DNA of 64,000 nt from assembly GCA_017626035.1 (NCBI GenBank), contig JAGAJR010000012.1:124001-188000 (forward strand), in the 5' to 3' direction. Source of the DNA: Alphaproteobacteria bacterium. GTDB lineage: Bacteria > Pseudomonadota > Alphaproteobacteria > RF32 > CAG-239. This document shows, in pieces, positions 8,354 through 17,671 of this stretch; the stretch's first letter is position 1; each line of letters begins with the position of its first letter. A program made the translations under genes and the position numbers. The notes under the pieces were generated by a model that saw nothing but the letters and a program-made list of their open reading frames with translations, did not search any database and was not told the DNA's origin.

Positions 8354-10123
8354 CTATTTTTTATACAAAGAACGAGGAACATAATGCGTATGCAACAGTT
8401 CATGTGCTTTGTGAGAACCGGCCTTGCCCAAATATTCGTCATACAGGGTTTTAACCGCTTCGTTTTTATGAGACAAACGGTTTTTAGCTTGCAAATCTTC
8501 ATTTAACAAACCTTTTGCCCGTTTCCGGCGAATATCGTCGGTAATGCCTCTCGGCTTAGGCTGTCCCGGCATCATTACCCGCGGTTGTCCGCCGCCGGCA
8601 ACACATCCGCCGCGGCAAGCCATAACCTCAATAAAGTGGTAAGGCATCTCTTCCCCGTTGGCTTTGGCTTCGCGAACCCGGTTCAAAACCTCCTCGACAT
8701 TGCCTATGCCATGGGCAACGGCTATACGGACTTTTGTTCCTTTAATGTCGATTTCGGCTTCTTTAATTCCTTCCAGACCTTCAATTTCCGTGAAATTAAT
8801 ATCTTTCAGTTCCTCTCCGGTAATATAGTAATAAGCCGTCCTCAAAGCCGCGGTCATAACACCGCCGGTTGTTCCGAAAATTGTTCCGGCACCGGAATAT
8901 TCGCCCAACGGACTGTCGGCATCTTCTGCTTCCAAATCACGGAAACTGATACCGGCCTGCTTAATCATACGAGCCAACTCACGGGTTGTCAAAGACACAT
9001 CCACATCTTGGAAACCGGAACTGCTCATGTCCTCACTGCGGACAATTTCCCACTTTTTGGCCGTGCAAGGCATAATGGAGATAACTCTGATTTTAGCCGG
9101 ATCAATTGCCATTTTCTCGGCATAATAAGTTTTTGCCAAAGCACCGACCATAGATTGCGGAGACTTGCAGGTTGAAAAGTGAGGAATCATATCATGATGA
9201 TATTTTTCCAGCAAATCCACCCAAGCCGGACAACAAGACGTCATCATCGGCAGGCTTTCCGGATTATTTTTGAAACGTTCTACAAATTCGGAAGCTTCTT
9301 CAATAATCGTCAAGTCAGCACCGAAGTTGGTGTCAAAAATCCGGTTAAAGCCCAAACGACGCAATGCCGCATAGGTTTTTCCGGTAAGATTTTCGCCAAA
9401 CTCATAACCGAATTCTTCACCGATAGCCACGCGAACGGCCGGAGCAATTTGAACAATCGTATAAATATCCGGATCATTCAGCATATCCCAAACTTTTTGA
9501 GTTTCATCATATTCAACAATGGCACCCGTCGGGCAGTGTGCAGAACATTGTCCGCATTTGATACACGGACTGTCGGCAAGATTAATGCCGCCGGCAGCGG
9601 TAATTCGCGTTGCCAAACCACGGTTAAGATAACTCAAAGCCCAAACATTCTGCTGATTCTGGCAAACTTCGACACATCTGCCGCAAACAACACATTTGGA
9701 AGAATCCAAAACAATAGACTTAGTAGAATCATCCAACGGATATTTTTTATTCAAACTCGGCAGACGGGAATTTGAAATACCGAAAGTATTAGCCAAATCC
9801 TGCAATTCGCAATGACCGGAACGAATACAAGTCAAACATTCATTCGGATGGTTACTCAAAATCAGTTCCAAAACAGTCCGGCGGACATTCACAATCTCCG
9901 GATCGGAAGTAATAACTTCCATACCTTCGCCGACCGGTGTACAGCAGGAACGTAAAATTCTGCCGTTAACCTTAACAATACAAATACCGCACCCTGCTGT
10001 CGGGTCAACATCCGGATGTTTGCAAAGGGTCGGAATATCAATCTGGACTTTTCTTGCCGCTTCAAGAATAGACGTACCGGCAGGAACTTCAACTTCATGA
10101 TTGTCAATTTTCAGTTTTACCAT
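8354..10123 (-). CDS. hydA: [FeFe]-hydrogenase catalytic subunit HydA
   Basis: Makes or consumes H2 at the H-cluster; with the next two genes it should form a NADH-linked, probably electron-bifurcating (group A3-like) enzyme. In the 589-aa protein, a 2Fe-2S domain uses Cys34, 45, 48 and 60/61; a His-Cys3 4Fe-4S site uses His92, Cys96, 99, 105; two ferredoxin clusters use Cys144/147/150/154 and 187/190/193/197. The H-cluster motifs TSCCPAW (Cys297/298), MPCTAKK (Cys353) and ACRGGC (Cys503/507) are all intact. Start ATG 10123 has GAGGAG upstream; a longer reading overlapping hydB is rejected. The maturation genes hydEFG are not in the window. Confidence 0.95.
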   Translation of the reverse strand: MVKLKIDNHEVEVPAGTSILEAARKVQIDIPTLCKHPDVDPTAGCGICIVKVNGRILRSCCTPVGEGMEVITSDPEIVNVRRTVLELILSNHPNECLTCIRSGHCELQDLANTFGISNSRLPSLNKKYPLDDSTKSIVLDSSKCVVCGRCVEVCQNQQNVWALSYLNRGLATRITAAGGINLADSPCIKCGQCSAHCPTGAIVEYDETQKVWDMLNDPDIYTIVQIAPAVRVAIGEEFGYEFGENLTGKTYAALRRLGFNRIFDTNFGADLTIIEEASEFVERFKNNPESLPMMTSCCPAWVDLLEKYHHDMIPHFSTCKSPQSMVGALAKTYYAEKMAIDPAKIRVISIMPCTAKKWEIVRSEDMSSSGFQDVDVSLTTRELARMIKQAGISFRDLEAEDADSPLGEYSGAGTIFGTTGGVMTAALRTAYYYITGEELKDINFTEIEGLEGIKEAEIDIKGTKVRIAVAHGIGNVEEVLNRVREAKANGEEMPYHFIEVMACRGGCVAGGGQPRVMMPGQPKPRGITDDIRRKRAKGLLNEDLQAKNRLSHKNEAVKTLYDEYLGKAGSHKAHELLHTHYVPRSLYKK

Positions 10124-10124
10124 T

Positions 10125-11825
10125 TTATTTCTCCTCTGCCTCTGAATTATCTTTTTTACCCTCACCGACTTTTTCCAGATACTCATTTTCATAGAACTTC
10201 AGTGTTGATAAAACAGGGTTCGGAGCTGTCTGACCCAAACCGCATAGCGAAGCTTTCTGCATAGCTGTCGCAATTCTCTTCAAATCGGCAATATCCTGTT
10301 TAGTGCCTTTGCCTTTGTTGATTTTCTCCAAAAGCAACAGCATTTGTTTTCCGCCGATACGGCACGGAGCACATTTTCCGCAGGATTCGTCAACCGTAAA
10401 ATCAAGATAGAAATTGGCGATATTAACCATATTGGCGGTCTCGTCCATAACAATCATACCGCCGGAACCCATGATTGAACCGACCTTTTTCAATTCTTCG
10501 TAACATACCGGCAAATCCATATATTCCAAAGGAATAACCCCTCCGGAAGGACCACCGGTCTGAACGGCTTTCAATTGCTTGCCGTTTGGCACGCCGCCGC
10601 CGATTTCCTCGACAATTTCCCGAATAGTTGTTCCCATCGGAACTTCAATCAAGCCGGAATGTTCAACCTGTCCTGTCAAAGCAAACACTTTCGTTCCTTT
10701 GGAAGTTTCCGTACCGAAAGAAGCAAACCAGTCGGCCCCTTTCAGAATAATTGTCGGAATATTGCCTAAAGTCTCCACATTGTTAACGCAGCTTGGCTTG
10801 CCCCACAATCCCTTGTCTGTCGGATAAGGCGGACGAGGTCTCGGTGTTCCGCGTTTACCTTCAATGGAATGGATTAAAGCCGTTTCCTCACCGCAGACAA
10901 ACGCTCCGGCACCCAAACGAATATCAATATTAAAGCAAAAATCCGTTCCCATAATATTGTTGCCGAGCAAACGGGTTTTCTTACAAGCCTTGATAGCCTT
11001 TTCCAGACGTTCCACTGCCAAAGGATATTCGGCACGAACATAAAACCAGCCTTCTGTCGCTCCGATAGCATAAGCGGCAATCATCATCCCTTCAATAACC
11101 GCGTGCGGATTTCCTTCCAGAATGGAACGATCCATATAAGCTCCCGGATCGCCCTCGTCTCCGTTACAGATAATGAACTTTTCATCCACAGTCGGTGTTT
11201 TGGCTGCAATTTCCCATTTCATACCGGTAGAAAAACCGCCGCCCCCGCGTCCGCGAAGACCGGATTTTTTAATTTCCTGAACCACATCTTCCGGCTTCAT
11301 TGTTTTCAAAACTTTTTCCAAAGCCAGGTAACCGCCGTGAGCGATATATTCCTGAATGTCTTCCGGATCCAAATGGCCGGCATCTTTCAAAACAACTTTT
11401 TCCTGCTTGGTAAAGAACGGCAAATCCAAAGACAAAACATGCTGAGCCAAAAACTCAGGAATTTCAAAAGGTTCCCCTTCTTTCAGTTTCAAAGCCGGAG
11501 CAATATGTTCCGTAACAATCATACGGGCAACCAAAGGCTCCAAACGTTTATACAAAACATCCTTCTGTCCCTTGATTTCCACTCTCATTAACGGACCTTG
11601 AGCACACAACCCCATACATCCGGTCGGAACAATGCGAACCTGCCCTTCCAAATCGTGGTCAGCCAAAGCGGATTTTACAATATCAATAATATCATCGCTT
11701 CCCGAAGATTTACAGCCGGTAGAATGACAAATATAAACATTGCAGTCAAAACGCTCCAAATCTTTGTTTTTTTCTTTGGCGATTTCATGAATATCAAATC
11801 TCTTGTCAATATTTGCGTCAGCCAT
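10125..11825 (-). CDS. hydB: NuoF-like NADH/flavin subunit HydB of the hydrogenase
   Basis: This subunit carries FMN, binds NAD(H) and passes electrons to HydA. The 566-aa chain starts with a thioredoxin-like 2Fe-2S domain (Cys in NVYICHSTGCKSSG and PTGCMGLC), then the NuoF core with the glycine-rich GRGGGGF loop (about 193-199) and the 4Fe-4S motif ESCGKCAPCRIGG with a partner Cys in CGLGQTAPNP. It ends soon after (KKDNSEAEEK), so the extra C-terminal ferredoxin domain known from Thermotoga-type HydB is missing. Its stop is one base before the hydA ATG, indicating translational coupling. Confidence 0.94.
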   Translation of the reverse strand: MADANIDKRFDIHEIAKEKNKDLERFDCNVYICHSTGCKSSGSDDIIDIVKSALADHDLEGQVRIVPTGCMGLCAQGPLMRVEIKGQKDVLYKRLEPLVARMIVTEHIAPALKLKEGEPFEIPEFLAQHVLSLDLPFFTKQEKVVLKDAGHLDPEDIQEYIAHGGYLALEKVLKTMKPEDVVQEIKKSGLRGRGGGGFSTGMKWEIAAKTPTVDEKFIICNGDEGDPGAYMDRSILEGNPHAVIEGMMIAAYAIGATEGWFYVRAEYPLAVERLEKAIKACKKTRLLGNNIMGTDFCFNIDIRLGAGAFVCGEETALIHSIEGKRGTPRPRPPYPTDKGLWGKPSCVNNVETLGNIPTIILKGADWFASFGTETSKGTKVFALTGQVEHSGLIEVPMGTTIREIVEEIGGGVPNGKQLKAVQTGGPSGGVIPLEYMDLPVCYEELKKVGSIMGSGGMIVMDETANMVNIANFYLDFTVDESCGKCAPCRIGGKQMLLLLEKINKGKGTKQDIADLKRIATAMQKASLCGLGQTAPNPVLSTLKFYENEYLEKVGEGKKDNSEAEEK

Positions 11826-11830
11826 AGTCC

Positions 11831-12310
11831 TTACTCCTTATCATCCGCAAGTTTATTTCTCCATTCGTCCAAAATACCGCGGACGTCATTCGGAGTAACT
11901 CGGCCGTAAGTTTTGCCGTTCACAACACAAACCGGGGCCAAACCGCAGCAGCCGACACAACGAACACACTGCAAATGGAACATCCGGTCGGCAGTGCTTT
12001 CTCCTTCGCCGATGCCCAATTCTTTCTTGAACTCTTCCAGAACCTTGTCATTTCCTTTTAAATAACAAGCCGTACCAGTACATACTGAAATTACGGCTTT
12101 TCCCGGAGCTTCTAACTTGAAAAAGTTATAAAAAGTAAGCACTTCATAAATCCGTGCCAAAGGAATATTCATTCCGACGGCGATTTCCATCGCATCGTCC
12201 CACGGAATATATCCTTTTATATCTTGAATTTCATGCAAGGCCATAATCAATGACCCGCGTTTCTTACGCCACTTTGCAGCAACTTGGGAAGCTACAGACC
12301 CTTCACTCAT
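11831..12310 (-). CDS. hydC: NuoE-like 2Fe-2S subunit HydC of the hydrogenase
   Basis: A 159-aa thioredoxin-like ferredoxin homologous to NuoE/HydC. Its 2Fe-2S ligands lie in VCTGTACYLKG and LQCVRCVGCCGLAPV. It passes electrons between the flavin of HydB and the iron-sulfur chain of HydA. ATG 12310 is chosen because AAGGGTGG lies six bases before it; an in-frame GTG at 12319 is inside that site. hydC-hydB-hydA are separated by 5 and 1 bases, a single operon whose promoter should lie in 12311-12455. Confidence 0.94.
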   Translation of the reverse strand: MSEGSVASQVAAKWRKKRGSLIMALHEIQDIKGYIPWDDAMEIAVGMNIPLARIYEVLTFYNFFKLEAPGKAVISVCTGTACYLKGNDKVLEEFKKELGIGEGESTADRMFHLQCVRCVGCCGLAPVCVVNGKTYGRVTPNDVRGILDEWRNKLADDKE

Positions 12311-12455
12311 TAATTCCACCCTTCTTTACTAAAGTTCCATTTATCCAATCCGAACAAGTTACTCGACTGGAGGGTTATTTTTTCATAAAAATGATAATAA
12401 CAGGATATTAGTAAAGAAATCCTTATTCAAGAACTATTTAGTTTTATAAGAAAAA

Positions 12456-14111
12456 TTAACCGGTACGTTTACCGCCTTGCATATATTTTTGCTGTGCATA
12501 TTCCTGCATATTAATTGTTCGGCCTTGTCCGTCTGATGAATGATTTTTATTCTTTTCCATTTCAAAACGGTTTCTCTGGGCTTTATCATTGAGATTAACA
12601 CCCATTCTCATCATTTCTGCAACCTCTTCCGGAGACAATGTTTTTTCTTCTTGTTCTGAATTCTCAGATTCTGATTGCTGTTCTCCATTTCGAGCATCTT
12701 TTTCTTTCCACTTATTTTTGAAATCTTCAGTCATATAGTCAGGACGAAGTTCTAATTTATCACCTTTTCCTTTAGCCGCCGCCGGAGAATCTATCTCATT
12801 AAGCCTGTTGTTAACATCTTCTTGAGCCTCTTTAATTTTTTCTTGCATTTCAGGAGCCATGTTTTTAACGTCAAGATTCTGAGAAACTCTGGCTAAATCA
12901 TTTTTCAAAACACCACCTGTATCTTGTCCACGCAACTCTTTCAAATGATTCATTGTTTGTTTTTTGGTCTCTTTCACTTCAGATTTAACTTCATTTATAA
13001 CTTTTTCCGCTTCTTCTTTAGCCTGTTCTGAAACTTTATTATTTTGAGATCCGTCTAAAACCATCGTTTGATTAGCTTTGTCTTCTTCCTTTACTTTATT
13101 TTTATGACTAATTTTCTCTCTTAAAGAATTTAACTTTTCTCGACGTATATTGTTCTGATTATGCCTGCTGGCAAGCTCATTTATTGCCTTATCAGTTTCT
13201 TTGTTTTGTTTTTCAAGCTCTTTTTCTTGTTTTCTTTCTTGTTCTCTTTTTTTCCTGTCTTCTTCCTCTAACTTTTGCCTTTTTTCTCTCTCTGCAGCCA
13301 GTTTTTCATTACGTCTTGCTTCTTCTTTTTTTCGTTCGTTTTCTCGTTTTCTCTTTATTTCTTCTTGTTTTCTGGCTTCTTCTTGTCTGTTTCGGCCTTG
13401 TTCTTGGTTAACCTTTAAAGCATTTCCCAACCGAAAAACCTGTTCTCTTTGATGAGAAACATCATTTTCTTTAACCTTAACAGCCCTTGCTTGCTGTTGA
13501 CTTGTGTTTGCTTTGATAGGATTTTCAGCCACTATTTTCTTTTTAGCTTTAGCACCGATTTCTTGAATCCCATTCTTTTGAGCAGGATTCTTCTGTTCAG
13601 CACCAATTGGTTTATTTTTTCCTTTTTTCTTTTTATTGTTATTTTTTCTTGCCGGAATAGATATCATCCTTGACGGAATTTCTTCAGCTTTCACATCTAC
13701 AATAACATCCTTAGGCCCGGTAGTGCCAGATTTCAAAGCTGTCTCCATACCCTGTTTTTGAGTTTGAATTTCATTCCCCACTTTTTTTGCCACAATTTTT
13801 AACAACGCAGCATAGCAAGCATTATAAACTCTTCCTGAAAAATGTTTCCCTTTTTTCACAGCCTCACTAAGTTTCTTTATTATTTCTCTATTTTTTTTAA
13901 GAATATTTGCTGCTTTTTGAACAATAACTTTTGTCTGTTCCATGGCATGTTTTACTCTTGGCAAAGTCTTTTTGGCAAAATCAAAATAAGACTTAAAAGT
14001 TTTTCGAAAACTTTTTATATCAATCCTTACTCCATATTTAGACGCAAAACGTTCTGTTTCTTTATTGTCTTTTTCTCGTTTTTCATCTTCCGGATTATTT
14101 TCTTCTGCCAT
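12456..14111 (-). CDS. long charged coiled-coil protein of unknown function
   Basis: Not recognised. The 551-aa protein is almost entirely hydrophilic. Residues about 30-110 are basic helices (SFRKTFKSYFDFAKKTLPRV), about 220-330 are a Glu/Lys/Arg-rich coiled coil with many QEEARKQEE-like heptads, and the C-terminal 120 residues are Glu/Gln/Asn-rich with the conserved-looking ending MQEYAQQKYMQGGKRTG. There is no signal peptide or transmembrane helix. ATG 14111 is preferred since GGAG lies eight bases upstream; the ATG at 14144 has no such site. It stands alone between the hydrogenase and lptF. An orphan cytoskeletal or scaffold-like role is only a guess from composition. Confidence 0.78.
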   Translation of the reverse strand: MAEENNPEDEKREKDNKETERFASKYGVRIDIKSFRKTFKSYFDFAKKTLPRVKHAMEQTKVIVQKAANILKKNREIIKKLSEAVKKGKHFSGRVYNACYAALLKIVAKKVGNEIQTQKQGMETALKSGTTGPKDVIVDVKAEEIPSRMISIPARKNNNKKKKGKNKPIGAEQKNPAQKNGIQEIGAKAKKKIVAENPIKANTSQQQARAVKVKENDVSHQREQVFRLGNALKVNQEQGRNRQEEARKQEEIKRKRENERKKEEARRNEKLAAEREKRQKLEEEDRKKREQERKQEKELEKQNKETDKAINELASRHNQNNIRREKLNSLREKISHKNKVKEEDKANQTMVLDGSQNNKVSEQAKEEAEKVINEVKSEVKETKKQTMNHLKELRGQDTGGVLKNDLARVSQNLDVKNMAPEMQEKIKEAQEDVNNRLNEIDSPAAAKGKGDKLELRPDYMTEDFKNKWKEKDARNGEQQSESENSEQEEKTLSPEEVAEMMRMGVNLNDKAQRNRFEMEKNKNHSSDGQGRTINMQEYAQQKYMQGGKRTG

Positions 14112-14260
14112 GAATTTTCTCCAAAAACCATCATTTTTGTCCATTATAGCATAAAAATATTAAAACAACAATTAATAAGCATACCAAATTTATAAAAAAT
14201 CTTTGGCAGAAACAAAAAATTTTAGTGTTTTTCTAATATATTTTGTTTATAATCCCCGCT

Positions 14261-15385
14261 ATGAAGAAACTTAACCTATATATAGTAAAACAAATCATTG
14301 TCGGATTTCTGCTGGTAACCTTTTCCCTGATGTCAATCATCTGGCTCACCCAATCCCTTCGTTTTGTTGAACTAATTACCAATAAAGGCCTGCCGGTCAG
14401 CATTTTTGTAAAAATGACATCGCTGCTCATGCCTCGTATCTTCATTATTCTTTCCCCGATTTCCCTTTTTGTATCCACCTTATTCGTTTATAACCGGATG
14501 ATTGCCGACCGGGAACTCTCTGTTATGATGGCTGCCGGCATCAGCCCTTGGCAATGTGCAAAACCGGCCTTTTACATCGGAATATTCATGACCCTTTTTT
14601 GCATTTATACCAACAATATCGGTATTCCCGCCGCGGAAAAAGCTTTTAACGAATTGGAATGGCAGGTAAAAAATGACGTCTCGCACTTAATGTTCCGGGA
14701 AGGCGAATTTACCACCATGCAAAATAATCTGACCGTTTTCATTACCACACACGAAAAAGACGGTTCAATCAGCGGCATTCTTGTTAACGACGAAAGAAAC
14801 CCAAAAACAAAAGTAACTCTGTCCGCGGAAAAAGGACGTATTGTTTATACGGAAAAAGGCCCGAGAATTATTATGATTAACGGCGTCCGCCAAGAAATCA
14901 ACCGTACCAATGCTCAGTTTTCATCCCTGAGTTTTGACCGTTATTCCGTGGATTTCGGAACGGTCGGTTCCAAAAAGGCAAAAGAAACCGGTGCCCGGGA
15001 AAAAAGCTTATGGGAACTTTTAACCGCAAAAAATGACACCAGCCTGACCCCGAAAGAAGTAAACCGTTATATCGTAGAGGGCTGCCGCAGAATTTTAACG
15101 CCTTTGTATAATCTGCTTTTTGCTTTGGTTGCCTGCACCGGCTTACTGGTCGGAAACTTCAACCGCCGGGGACAAACCAAACTGATTTCCGTGTCAATCG
15201 TTGCTATGGTTCTGATTCAGGCCGGAGATTTGGCTTTCGGAAACATCTCCGTCAAAAATTTATATTTTCTTCCTTTGCTGTTTATAAACTTTTTCATTCC
15301 GCTGACAATTTGTTTTTATATGCTTTTGTTCTATAACCCGGCAGCTCAGAGAAAAAAACATAAAGGATTGGAAAGTAATGAATAA
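14261..15385 (+). CDS. lptF: LPS export permease LptF
   Basis: LptF and LptG form the inner-membrane permease that lifts lipopolysaccharide toward LptA/LptD using LptB. The 374-aa protein has the YjgP/YjgQ layout: three N-terminal helices (about 10-120), a periplasmic jellyroll (about 130-255) and three C-terminal helices. The motif WLTQSLRFVELITNKGLP matches LptF better than LptG. It overlaps lptD by eight bases. No lptG lies between, unlike the usual alphaproteobacterial order, so the partner must be elsewhere. No clear Shine-Dalgarno is seen before this ATG. Confidence 0.9.
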   Translation: MKKLNLYIVKQIIVGFLLVTFSLMSIIWLTQSLRFVELITNKGLPVSIFVKMTSLLMPRIFIILSPISLFVSTLFVYNRMIADRELSVMMAAGISPWQCAKPAFYIGIFMTLFCIYTNNIGIPAAEKAFNELEWQVKNDVSHLMFREGEFTTMQNNLTVFITTHEKDGSISGILVNDERNPKTKVTLSAEKGRIVYTEKGPRIIMINGVRQEINRTNAQFSSLSFDRYSVDFGTVGSKKAKETGAREKSLWELLTAKNDTSLTPKEVNRYIVEGCRRILTPLYNLLFALVACTGLLVGNFNRRGQTKLISVSIVAMVLIQAGDLAFGNISVKNLYFLPLLFINFFIPLTICFYMLLFYNPAAQRKKHKGLESNE

Positions 15386-17654
15386 ATCCTTTTTTAAATC
15401 ATTGTTCCTTATGGTTGCCGGTTGCTTTCTGACAGAAACGCCTGCCGCTCTCGCTCAATTATATATGGACGCGGGAACACTGCCTAACAATGATAAAAAG
15501 AAAATATCGCCTTATGTTGCCATTGACCCGGAAAAAAACATAACCAATGTTTTCCCTTCCGCTGAAAAAAACAATAAAATTGAAACGGAAACACCGGAAA
15601 TTTACTTCAGTGCCGATGAATTGGAAGACAATCAGGATTTAGAAACCATAACAGCCAGCGGAAATGTCAACATCATTCGTAAAAATCTCAGCCTGATTGC
15701 CGACAAGGTCATTTACAATCAAAAAGATGACATCATTACTGCCGTAGGAAATGTAACTCTTGTAGAAAAAGACGGAAACGTCATGTTCTCGGACTATGTC
15801 GTTTTGAGCGACAAAATGAGCCGTGGAGAAATGCAGAATATCAAGGTTATCATGAAAGATGAAACCAGGATGGCTGCAAGAAAAGTCCGTCAGCTGAAAA
15901 ATAAAAACAAAATTTTGGATCAGGTTGTCTATTCTCCTTGCAACGTCTGCCAAACCACAGATCCTCTCTGGCAGTTAAAAGCCCGTCAGGTAAAACACGA
16001 TGCCGCAAGCCAGGATGTTTATTACAAAGACGCTTTTCTGGAAGTAAAAGGGGTTCCGGTCTTTTATACGCCGTTTTTCTCACACCCGGATCCTCAGGTT
16101 ACCCGAAGAACAGGTTTTCTGCCGCCGAAACTTTCCAGTAACAGCTATTTGGGTGCAGCTTTACAGCCAAATTATTTCTGGGATATTTCAGATAACGAAG
16201 ATTTTCTGTTTTCTCCGATTCTCAGTTCTGACAAAGGATTAATTCTCGGCGGTACTTACAAAAAATATTTTTCCCGCGGAGATTTCAATTTCAGCGGAAC
16301 AATCATGACTGATAAAGATAATGATGAAAACCGAGGAAATTTGTTTGGAACGGCTCGTTATGAAATAAATGATTTCTGGTTAGCGGATTTAGACATTAAT
16401 TACGCTTCTGACGGAGCTTACCTAAAAGACCTGTCTCTGCCGAAAAAAGACGACGCATGGTTAACCAGCCGTGCCAGAATGCAAGGTTTCGACAACAGAA
16501 ATTACGCGGCTATTGAAGCTTATTATTACAAACAAATCAGCAGCAGCCTCATAAAATATGACAAACCTTATGTTGTTCCGGTCTTTACTTATGAAAATCT
16601 CAGCGAACCGGGAGCTTATGGTTCATACAGCAAAACAACTTTTGACTTTGCTTCCGTTTACAGAGAACAAGACGATTCTTCCCAACGGGCAACCATGATT
16701 AATTCCTGGGTATTGCCGTACACCAGCCCTTACGGAGAAAAGTACCGTATGGTTGCGTCTTTAAAATCTGATTTATATTACGTTGACAATTATCTTAACC
16801 CTCAAGACGAAATATATACGGGATCAGTCGGAAGAATGATGCCGCAAGTCGGATTGGAATGGAAACTGCCGTTTGTTCGGGCAACGGAATCCTCCCGACA
16901 GATTTTGGAACCGACCGTTGTTGCTGTTGCCGCACCAAACGGCGGAAACAAAATCAATAAAATTCCAAATGAAGACAGCATGAATATTGAACTTGACGAT
17001 ACAAACGTCTTGGATTTGGATCGTTATGCCGGATATGACCGAAACGATACCGGAAGTCGCGTCAGTTACGGTTTAAATTGGAGTTCTTACGGAGATATAA
17101 CCGGACGTTCCTCAGCCTTCATTGCCCAAAGTTATTACTTTGATTCGGACGAAAGCTTCTCCCGCAGTATCGGAACCAAAGAACGTTTCAGCGATTATGT
17201 CGGACGAATTTATGCCAATCCGCATAAATATCTGGACTTAAACTATCGTTTCCGCATGGATAAAGATAACTTTGAAATGCAATACAGCGAACTGTCAACA
17301 AGCATCGGCCCGGAAATTTTCAGTTCTTATATTTCCTATATCTATTTACAGGGAAAAGGCCGCGAAACCATAAAAGAAGGCTATAACGAACGTAAAGAAC
17401 TTTATCTGGCCTTCAAATCCAAATTAACCAAAGATTGGAGCATTGAAGTTTTTGACCGCATAGACTTGGCTCCAAACGGCGGAACCCTGGAATACGGCGG
17501 AAACATAATTTATGAAGACGAATGCTTGAAGTTAATAACTTCCTTGCGTAAATATAACTCAAATTACAATGAAGAATATGACAGCGACGGCGGAAACTAC
17601 GAAATAAGTTTCTCCTTCCTGCTTAAAACGCTCGGCGGATTCGGCTCAAACTAA
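15378..17654 (+). CDS. lptD: LPS-assembly outer-membrane protein LptD
   Basis: LptD is the outer-membrane barrel that inserts lipopolysaccharide. A signal peptide covers about 1-27 (cleavage near PAALAQL). An OstA/LptA-like beta-jellyroll repeats over about 85-200 (ITASGNVNIIRKNLSLIADK and similar). The rest, with alternating aromatic and polar residues, is the barrel, ending SFLLKTLGGFGSN. At 758 aa it is typical for the family. Cys186 and Cys189 are close together, but the disulfide pattern of E. coli cannot be judged by eye. It is translationally coupled to lptF and followed by surA after 17 bases. Confidence 0.94.
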   Translation: MNKSFFKSLFLMVAGCFLTETPAALAQLYMDAGTLPNNDKKKISPYVAIDPEKNITNVFPSAEKNNKIETETPEIYFSADELEDNQDLETITASGNVNIIRKNLSLIADKVIYNQKDDIITAVGNVTLVEKDGNVMFSDYVVLSDKMSRGEMQNIKVIMKDETRMAARKVRQLKNKNKILDQVVYSPCNVCQTTDPLWQLKARQVKHDAASQDVYYKDAFLEVKGVPVFYTPFFSHPDPQVTRRTGFLPPKLSSNSYLGAALQPNYFWDISDNEDFLFSPILSSDKGLILGGTYKKYFSRGDFNFSGTIMTDKDNDENRGNLFGTARYEINDFWLADLDINYASDGAYLKDLSLPKKDDAWLTSRARMQGFDNRNYAAIEAYYYKQISSSLIKYDKPYVVPVFTYENLSEPGAYGSYSKTTFDFASVYREQDDSSQRATMINSWVLPYTSPYGEKYRMVASLKSDLYYVDNYLNPQDEIYTGSVGRMMPQVGLEWKLPFVRATESSRQILEPTVVAVAAPNGGNKINKIPNEDSMNIELDDTNVLDLDRYAGYDRNDTGSRVSYGLNWSSYGDITGRSSAFIAQSYYFDSDESFSRSIGTKERFSDYVGRIYANPHKYLDLNYRFRMDKDNFEMQYSELSTSIGPEIFSSYISYIYLQGKGRETIKEGYNERKELYLAFKSKLTKDWSIEVFDRIDLAPNGGTLEYGGNIIYEDECLKLITSLRKYNSNYNEEYDSDGGNYEISFSFLLKTLGGFGSN

Positions 17655-17671
17655 GTTAAAAGGAGAAAATC

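Noticed and set aside
13184-13673. Plus-strand ORFs encoding Phe/Leu/Ser-rich proteins
   Set aside because: They are antisense shadows of the Lys/Glu-rich coiled-coil gene; no ribosome sites.
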